NCBI RefSeq assembly: GCF_001302565.1
Contig: NZ_CP012750.1
Coordinates: 2,170,001-2,234,000, forward strand
DNA length: 64,000 bases
Direction of reading: 5' to 3'
From: Glutamicibacter halophytocola
Lineage (GTDB): Bacteria; Actinomycetota; Actinomycetes; Actinomycetales; Micrococcaceae
The notes beneath the pieces were generated by a model. It searched no databases and was not told the origin of the DNA. It saw only the letters and a program-made list of their open reading frames with translations. Below, one piece after another: positions 59,270-64,000 of the stretch. Within the stretch, counting starts at the first letter, position 1, and each line of letters starts with the position of its first letter. A program made the position numbers and the translations under genes.

Positions 59270-60184
59270 ATGCCATTGCCTGTTGACTCCAACGAGAAGT
59301 ACGCCTCCTATGCCCACCCGGAACGGCTCGTCTCCACCCAATGGGTTGCCGAGCATCTGGGCGAGGAGAATTTGGTCGTGCTGGAATCGGATGAGGACAT
59401 CTTGCTGTATTCCACCGGCCATGTGCCGGGCGCGCTGAAGATTGATTGGCATACCGAGCTGAACGACGAGGTCACCCGCGACTACGTGGATGGAGCTGGC
59501 TTTGCCGCGTTGATGGCGGCCAAGGGCATCACCCGCGAAAGCACCGTAGTGATTTACGGGGACAAGTCCAACTGGTGGGCAGCTTATGCCTTGTGGGTCT
59601 TCGCCCTCTTTGGCCACGAGGATGTGCGCCTGATGGACGGCGGCCGCGACAAGTGGATTGCCGAAGGCCGTGAACTGAGCACCGTTAAACCCGAGGTTGC
59701 CAGCACCGAGTACCCGGTCATCGAGCGTGCCGATGCTGAAATCCGCGCGTTCCTTCCGCAGGTCCTGGCGCATTTGGGCCACCCGCTGATCGACGTCCGC
59801 TCGCCGGAAGAGTACACCGGCGAACGGACGCATATGCCCAATTACCCGGAAGAAGGCGCACTGCGCGGAGGCCACATTCCCAGCGCGGCCTCGGTGCCAT
59901 GGGCCAAGGCGGCGGCCGAGGATGGCACCTTCCGCTCCCGCCAAGAGCTGGAAGCCATCTATCTGGATGGCGCTGGCCTGAAACCCGGCGATGATGTGGT
60001 GGCCTACTGCCGCATCGGCGAACGCTCCAGCCACACCTGGTTTGTGCTCAAGCACCTGCTGGGCTTTGAAAATGTGCGCAACTACGACGGTTCATGGACC
60101 GAATGGGGCAACGCCGTGGGCGTGCCGATCGTTCGCGGCGACGCCAAGGGCGAAGTACCAGCACAGCGAGGGGTTCGCGCATGA
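59270..60184 (+). CDS. sseA: Thiosulfate/3-mercaptopyruvate sulfurtransferase
   Basis: A 304-residue protein with two rhodanese domains. The N-terminal one (about 20-140) is inactive in form, and the C-terminal one holds the active-site loop [14 protein letters not shown], with Cys followed by R-I-G-E-R. The loop form suits thiosulfate or mercaptopyruvate as sulfur donor. The next gene, SufE-like, overlaps it by four bases (ATGA at 60181-60184), so the two probably pass sulfur between them. No signal peptide is seen. Confidence 0.93.
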   Translation: MPLPVDSNEKYASYAHPERLVSTQWVAEHLGEENLVVLESDEDILLYSTGHVPGALKIDWHTELNDEVTRDYVDGAGFAALMAAKGITRESTVVIYGDKSNWWAAYALWVFALFGHEDVRLMDGGRDKWIAEGRELSTVKPEVASTEYPVIERADAEIRAFLPQVLAHLGHPLIDVRSPEEYTGERTHMPNYPEEGALRGGHIPSAASVPWAKAAAEDGTFRSRQELEAIYLDGAGLKPGDDVVAYCRIGERSSHTWFVLKHLLGFENVRNYDGSWTEWGNAVGVPIVRGDAKGEVPAQRGVRA

Positions 60185-60621
60185 GCCAGTTGCCTGTTGA
60201 GCTCAAGGGGATCGTCGAGGAATTCACCGAAGTTCCTGAAGCGGACCGCCTGGAGCTGCTGCTCGAATATTCGCGAGAGCTTCCAGAACTGCCTGCGCGG
60301 CTGGCGGACCACCCCGAGCTTTTTGAGCAAGTGGTGGAGTGCCAGTCCCCGTTGTTCCTGGTTGTGGAAGTGGCCGAGGATGCGGATCGCACGGTCAACC
60401 TGTTCTTCTCCGCACCGCCAGAAGCGCCCACCACGCGCGGCTTCGCTTCGGTGCTCGCGGCAGGTCTGGACGGCATCGATGCGCGCTCCGTTTTGGGCGT
60501 GCCTGATGACATGCCGCAGCAGCTGGGGCTCACTCGGGCCCTCTCGCCGCTTCGCATGCGCGGCATGACGGCCATGCTCGGGCGGATCAAGCGCCAGGTC
60601 TCCGAGCAACTTGCCGCCTAG
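60181..60621 (+). CDS. SufE-family sulfur acceptor protein
   Basis: A 146-residue SufE-fold protein: [17 protein letters not shown], then [13 protein letters not shown] with the persulfide-accepting Cys, and later [19 protein letters not shown], the conserved L-S-P-x-R-x-x-G/R-M segment. It would take sulfur from the rhodanese encoded just before, with which it overlaps. SufBCD and SufS are not in the window, so its final partner is unknown. Confidence 0.93.
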   Translation: MSQLPVELKGIVEEFTEVPEADRLELLLEYSRELPELPARLADHPELFEQVVECQSPLFLVVEVAEDADRTVNLFFSAPPEAPTTRGFASVLAAGLDGIDARSVLGVPDDMPQQLGLTRALSPLRMRGMTAMLGRIKRQVSEQLAA

Positions 60622-60669
60622 CTGGCCGGTATCTGCTACCACTCGCATGAGCCAAGGGGATTAAGGGCA

Positions 60670-61170
60670 TTGGGCAAGAAAAAGCAGTCCGCTTCCACGC
60701 CGGCCACCGCGGCCCTGGACGCGGCCGGCATCAGCTATGTTGCACATAGCTACGCGCACAGCGATTCGGCTGAAAGCTACGGCGCCGAGGCTGCCGAGCA
60801 ATTGGGGGTCAGCGGCGATCGGGTGTTCAAGACGCTCATGGTTTCCACGGGGGCCAATGCCGCCGAGGATCTCGCGGTGGCCGTCGTTCCGGTGGCGGCG
60901 ATGCTCGATCTGAAAGCGGTTGGTGCTGCGCTGGGCAAGAAGCGGGCCCAGATGGCTGACAAGGCTGCTGCGCAACGCCGCAGTGGCTATGTGCTCGGCG
61001 GCATCTCGCCCTTCGGGCAGCGCCAGCACGCCACAACCGTGATTGACTGCAGCGCACAGCAATTCCAGACGGTGTTCATTTCCGGCGGCCGACGGGGTTT
61101 CAGCCTGGAGATCGCCCCGGAGGATGCCGCCGCGGCGACCAGTGCGCTGTGGGCGCCAATCACCAGCTAG
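60670..61170 (+). CDS. ybaK: Cys-tRNA(Pro)/Ala-type deacylase, YbaK/EbsC family
   Basis: A 166-residue YbaK fold. Marks are KKKQSASTPATAALDAAGIS, the catalytic region FKTLMVSTGANAAEDLAVA (Lys/Ser-like) and AVVPVAAMLDLKAVGAALG, GYVLGGISPFGQ and FISGGRRGFSLEIAP (GGISPFG, SGGRRG). YbaK removes Cys from mischarged tRNA-Pro. The start is TTG at 60670 with AAGGGG about 11 bases upstream. It follows the SufE gene by 48 bases on the same strand. Confidence 0.93.
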   Translation: MGKKKQSASTPATAALDAAGISYVAHSYAHSDSAESYGAEAAEQLGVSGDRVFKTLMVSTGANAAEDLAVAVVPVAAMLDLKAVGAALGKKRAQMADKAAAQRRSGYVLGGISPFGQRQHATTVIDCSAQQFQTVFISGGRRGFSLEIAPEDAAAATSALWAPITS

Positions 61171-61187
61171 CTTTTGCAGGCCGAACC

Positions 61188-61218
61188 AGGACCCTGCGCC
61201 GCATCGGCGCAGGGTCCT
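61188..61218. terminator. Bidirectional terminator between ybaK and the hydrolase
   Basis: AGGACCCTGCGCC pairs with GGCGCAGGGTCCT over 13 bases around a 5-base loop, with TTT just after. It separates the convergent ybaK and hydrolase genes. Confidence 0.85.
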
Positions 61219-61219
61219 T

Positions 61220-62452
61220 TCAGCTTTGTGCCGCAGTTGCCCGGGCCGCGATGCGCTTGCTCAAGAAGCCGGTGACCGCTTGGGCGAAGCCCTGGGGATC
61301 CACATTGGGTTCGCGGGTGTGCCCGGCCTTGGTGAAGGTTCGCAGGGTCACCAGATCCGGGCGCAAGGCGGCAAGCTTGAGGCTCGGCCCGTTCGGGACA
61401 AATTCGTCGTCGCGGCTGTGCATGATCAGCGTTGGATGCTTCAGTTCGCTGGCGCGGTCAACCCAATTCAGCCGCCGGAGGTTCACCGGTGCGGCTTGCC
61501 CGGTGACCCATCGGCCGGCCTTGTTGGATAGCAGCCACTGGGCGACTCGGCCGACAGATTGCGGGATCTTATTGGCCCGGGCCTGATGGGAGAGGACATC
61601 AACCCAGTTGATCACCGGCCCAACCAGCATCAGCGAATCGATGCGATCGGCCAATTCGCTGCGGTCGGCGGTCTGCAAGCTGATCGCGCCGCCCATCGAC
61701 CAGCCGAGCAAGATGATTTGCTCGGCACCGTGATCCAGGGCGAACTGTATCCCCGCTTGGACATCGAGCCATTCCGTATCGCCAAGACCGTAGCGGCCAT
61801 CGGGCGCATTGGGCGCGAGCCCGTCATTGCGGTAGCTCATGAGCAGGGCCGTGACACCCATGGATGCAAGCGCCGGGAGCGCGCGAATGGTTTCGTTGCG
61901 GCGGGCTCCGCGCCCATGAACTCCAATCACCCACACGTTGTTGTTGGTGGTGCCTCGAACCAGCCATGCCGGCCCGTCCCCGCCTTCCAAGGGCACGACC
62001 ACGTCTTCGGCCGTGAATCCGAGATCCTCGGGGTGCTCGTAGACCGCACCGGAGAGGTATCCGCGCCGGACCCCTTCCAGGCTCCCCCGGTAAACGTGTT
62101 CGATTTTGCGAGCGACCCGCCGTGGCTTGCCCGGAACGTCGACGGGAGCCGAGAGCCGCAGTGCGCAGGCGTCGAACTCGGTGAGGAAGATGCACGGACC
62201 AGGCTGGCTGGTATCTGCGTCCTTGACAAAGTGCAACCACAGCTTGCCTTCGCCATCGGTGACAACTTCACGAATCATGCTGTTGCCGATGCGCCGCTCT
62301 TCGGGAGTCACCACGCGTCGGGCGAAGTATCCGGCGAGCGCTGATACGCTGGCCGCCAGCAACGAGCCGGCGCCAACGCCCAATCCCACGCCCAGCAATG
62401 TTGCGGGGATGGTTTTTCGCGGTTGCAAGGTATCTACGATATTCCGAGCCAT
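61220..62452 (-). CDS. Membrane-anchored alpha/beta hydrolase
   Basis: A 410-residue protein with an N-terminal hydrophobic segment (about 14-38: IPATLLGVGLGVGAGSLLAA), then a soluble alpha/beta hydrolase domain. The nucleophile elbow is LLGWSMGGAISL, the acid Asp is in IMHSRDDEFVPNG and the His in TKAGHTREPNV; an oxyanion hole is HGRGARRNE. The substrate is unknown; esterase or peptidase-like activity is possible. ATG at 62452 is preceded by GGAAAGATG; the open frame to 62548 overlaps msrB and is less likely. Confidence 0.88.
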   Translation of the reverse strand: MARNIVDTLQPRKTIPATLLGVGLGVGAGSLLAASVSALAGYFARRVVTPEERRIGNSMIREVVTDGEGKLWLHFVKDADTSQPGPCIFLTEFDACALRLSAPVDVPGKPRRVARKIEHVYRGSLEGVRRGYLSGAVYEHPEDLGFTAEDVVVPLEGGDGPAWLVRGTTNNNVWVIGVHGRGARRNETIRALPALASMGVTALLMSYRNDGLAPNAPDGRYGLGDTEWLDVQAGIQFALDHGAEQIILLGWSMGGAISLQTADRSELADRIDSLMLVGPVINWVDVLSHQARANKIPQSVGRVAQWLLSNKAGRWVTGQAAPVNLRRLNWVDRASELKHPTLIMHSRDDEFVPNGPSLKLAALRPDLVTLRTFTKAGHTREPNVDPQGFAQAVTGFLSKRIAARATAAQS

Positions 62453-62514
62453 GTTTTCATCTTTCCATGTTGTCGCACGGGAATCATCTGCCGGGTCCGA
62501 ACGTTTCCATGTGT

Positions 62515-62958
62515 ATGAGCAATGAATCCTTGAACGATAGAACTCCATCCGGCGAGAACACTTCGGCGCGTACCGAGGTGCAGTGGCAGGAAATCCTGAC
62601 TCCCGAAGAATTCCATGTGCTGCGCCAGGCCGGAACGGAACGCCCGTTTACGGGCGAGTACTGGGATACGACGACCGAGGGCGTTTACTCGTGCCGCGCT
62701 TGCGGTGCCGAGTTGTTCGCCAGCACGACAAAATTTGATGCGGGCTGCGGTTGGCCGTCCTTCTATGCGCCGTTGGCCGAAGACCGGGTGCGCTATATCA
62801 CCGACGAATCGATGGGCATGAAGCGCGTGGAAGTGCGCTGTGCAAACTGCGATTCGCACATGGGGCACGTTTTTGAAGGCGAGGGATTTGGCACGCCTAC
62901 CGATCTGCGCTTTTGCATGAACTCCTTGAGCTTGTCGCTGCGCAGCGCCTCTGAATAA
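62515..62958 (+). CDS. msrB: Peptide methionine (R)-S-oxide reductase
   Basis: A 147-residue MsrB. It has TGEYWDTTTEGVYSCRACGAEL with the first zinc cysteine pair, FDAGCGWPSFYAP (catalytic support), VEVRCANCDSHMGHVFEGEG with the second pair and His, and LRFCMNSLSLSL with the catalytic Cys. It repairs methionine R-sulfoxide using thioredoxin. The ATG at 62515 is preferred; 62509 is possible. It is divergent from the hydrolase gene. Confidence 0.97.
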   Translation: MSNESLNDRTPSGENTSARTEVQWQEILTPEEFHVLRQAGTERPFTGEYWDTTTEGVYSCRACGAELFASTTKFDAGCGWPSFYAPLAEDRVRYITDESMGMKRVEVRCANCDSHMGHVFEGEGFGTPTDLRFCMNSLSLSLRSASE

Positions 62959-63040
62959 AGTCTTTGCCTGCGAGGCGGTGGGGATCACACTTAGGGCTAG
63001 AGTTGCTTATTCATGAGTGACTTAGCATCAACTTTTCTAT

Positions 63041-63087
63041 TGTTTGGGCGTAGCGTTCATATCAAGCACATGAGCGCTCCCCAAACA
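63041..63087 (+). other. Inverted repeat in the leader of the DUF6421 gene
   Basis: TGTTTGGGCGTAGCGTTCAT (63041-63060) and ATGAGCGCTCCCCAAACA (63070-63087) form an imperfect stem of about 16 pairs with a small internal loop. It lies 20 bases before the ATG at 63108. It could be an msrB terminator or a leader structure; no T-tract is seen. Confidence 0.5.
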
Positions 63088-63107
63088 TGAAAAGAAGGTG
63101 TACTGAA

Positions 63108-64000
63108 ATGACCCAGATTTCCGCAAAGCCAATGCCGGCCAGCGATGCTGAAGTACTGCAGATCGCGAACTCCGACGCATGGCTGTCCCTGAAGGCTGCC
63201 ACTGCAGAATTCCAGGGCCTGCAGGCCAAAGACGGGTCGCTCGCGGATTCGGCCGCCGCGCCACGGGCCACCGAGCTCATTGAAACCGCCATCGCCTCCA
63301 TCCAGAGCCTCAAAGCCCATTTCGAGCACGACGCTGAATACCTCGAACAGCTCGTTGCCGATTTGCAAAAGTGGTCGGATGCCGGGTTCGGTGTGCCTGA
63401 TTTCCTGGATTCGCTGGTCCAGTTCCAGCCACAGGCCCAGCGCATCGATGGCTTGATGCACCTGGTGCTCTTCCCGATGTACACGCAGAATGGTTCGACC
63501 AGCCGCCATTTGGAAGCCGTTCTGGTCCAGGTCATGTGGCCGGAGTTCATTGCGAACCTGGAGGGCACCGACTACACGAACGCGCTGTTCGTTCCACTGC
63601 GCTTTGTCGACTTCACCGAAGGCTACGACACCAATTCAGCGGTGCTGTTCCCGGAATCCGTAGCCATTCGAGAGACCCCCTCATTCACCTGGGGCGCAAT
63701 CTTCCAGGATCGCGAAGCAGCCCGGTTCCGCAAGGTGCTGCAGGAGGCCGCTTCCATCACCAATTTGCAGTTGCCTGACGACGCGGCCGAGCTACTGGCA
63801 GATCAGCACCTGACCGAAGAAACCTTCATCATGTGGGATCTGATCCACGACCGCACCCACATGCGCGGCGATCTTCCCTTCGACCCGTTCATGATCAAGC
63901 AGCGCATGCCGTTCTTCCTCTACTCGCTCGAAGAGCTGCGCTGCGATCTGACCGCCTTCCGCGAGTCCATGAAGATTGCGGGCAACCCGAAGACCGATGA
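63108..64000 (+). CDS. DUF6421-family protein (3' truncated by window)
   Basis: An open frame of at least 297 codons running off the window. It starts MTQISAKPMPASDAEVLQIA with AAGAAGGTG nine bases before the ATG. I recognise the actinobacterial DUF6421 family in phrases such as HLVLFPMYTQNGSTSRHLEA, VMWPEFIANLEGTDYTNALF, GYDTNSAVLFPESVAIRE and FIMWDLIHDRTHMRGDLPFD. H-D-R-T-H and nearby Asp residues could bind a metal, which would suit an enzyme. No biochemical function is known to me. The remaining third lies beyond the window. Confidence 0.78.
   Translation, partial: MTQISAKPMPASDAEVLQIANSDAWLSLKAATAEFQGLQAKDGSLADSAAAPRATELIETAIASIQSLKAHFEHDAEYLEQLVADLQKWSDAGFGVPDFLDSLVQFQPQAQRIDGLMHLVLFPMYTQNGSTSRHLEAVLVQVMWPEFIANLEGTDYTNALFVPLRFVDFTEGYDTNSAVLFPESVAIRETPSFTWGAIFQDREAARFRKVLQEAASITNLQLPDDAAELLADQHLTEETFIMWDLIHDRTHMRGDLPFDPFMIKQRMPFFLYSLEELRCDLTAFRESMKIAGNPKTD

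Overview
The window comes from a Gram-positive actinobacterium, most likely of the Micrococcaceae (Arthrobacter or Glutamicibacter type). This rests on the moderately high GC, on actinobacterial families (HGxxPAAW protein, Trp-associated membrane protein, DUF6318, DUF6421, MT0933-like antitoxin, Eis-type acetyltransferase, DUF222-HNH protein) and on gene order such as hisI-trpE-trpC-trpB-trpA-lgt. The genus is inference. Almost all of the window is ordinary chromosomal core with a few accessory genes. I see no transposase, integrase, prophage or CRISPR array.

Layout. 1-5.3 kb: the end of a DUF3516 helicase, a Nudix hydrolase, a small membrane protein behind a striking 50-nt dyad, an APH-type kinase, a YdjM-like membrane protein, a GNAT acetyltransferase and a proline iminopeptidase. 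5.3-12 kb: a MarR regulator, a TerC membrane protein with a candidate manganese (yybP-ykoY type) riboswitch, uvrB, coaE, a YigZ protein and an RsmC/RlmG-like methyltransferase. 12-25.7 kb: a DUF222-HNH protein, an unrecognised membrane protein, rpsA, an Eis-like acetyltransferase, a lipoprotein deacetylase, polA, a thioesterase, a DHFR-like reductase, a phosphate transporter coupled to a small membrane protein, and an ANTAR response regulator. 25.8-33.8 kb: tRNA-Leu, pyk, gltD and gltB.

34.4-41.5 kb is one minus-strand cluster, hisI-trpE-membrane protein-HGxxPAAW-trpC-trpB-trpA-lgt. It makes tryptophan, but trpD and trpG are not in the window. 42.5-44.1 kb is a small AT-rich pair: a DUF6318-like lipoprotein coupled to an exported PKD-like protein. 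44.1-54.4 kb is a long minus-strand series read def-fmt-rsmB-rpe-[FMN riboswitch]-ribM-ribD-ribE-ribBA-ribH-hisE-hisG-hisF. It joins translation-initiation genes, pentose phosphate supply, riboflavin synthesis and uptake under FMN control, and histidine synthesis.

54.5-64 kb: a PD-(D/E)XK-type protein, a seven-tRNA array (Gly-Cys-Val-Gly-Val-Gly-Gly), an MT0933-like small protein, a BenE transporter, zapE, a divergent sulfurtransferase-SufE pair, ybaK, an alpha/beta hydrolase, msrB and a DUF6421 protein cut by the window end.

I found no clear new multi-gene system. The best leads are the compensated acceptor-stem change in the tRNA-Gly array, the AT-rich lipoprotein/PKD pair, the 50-nt dyad near 1.44 kb, the TerC leader RNA, the phosphate transporter with its coupled small membrane protein, and the HNH protein that appears to have lost its central Asn.
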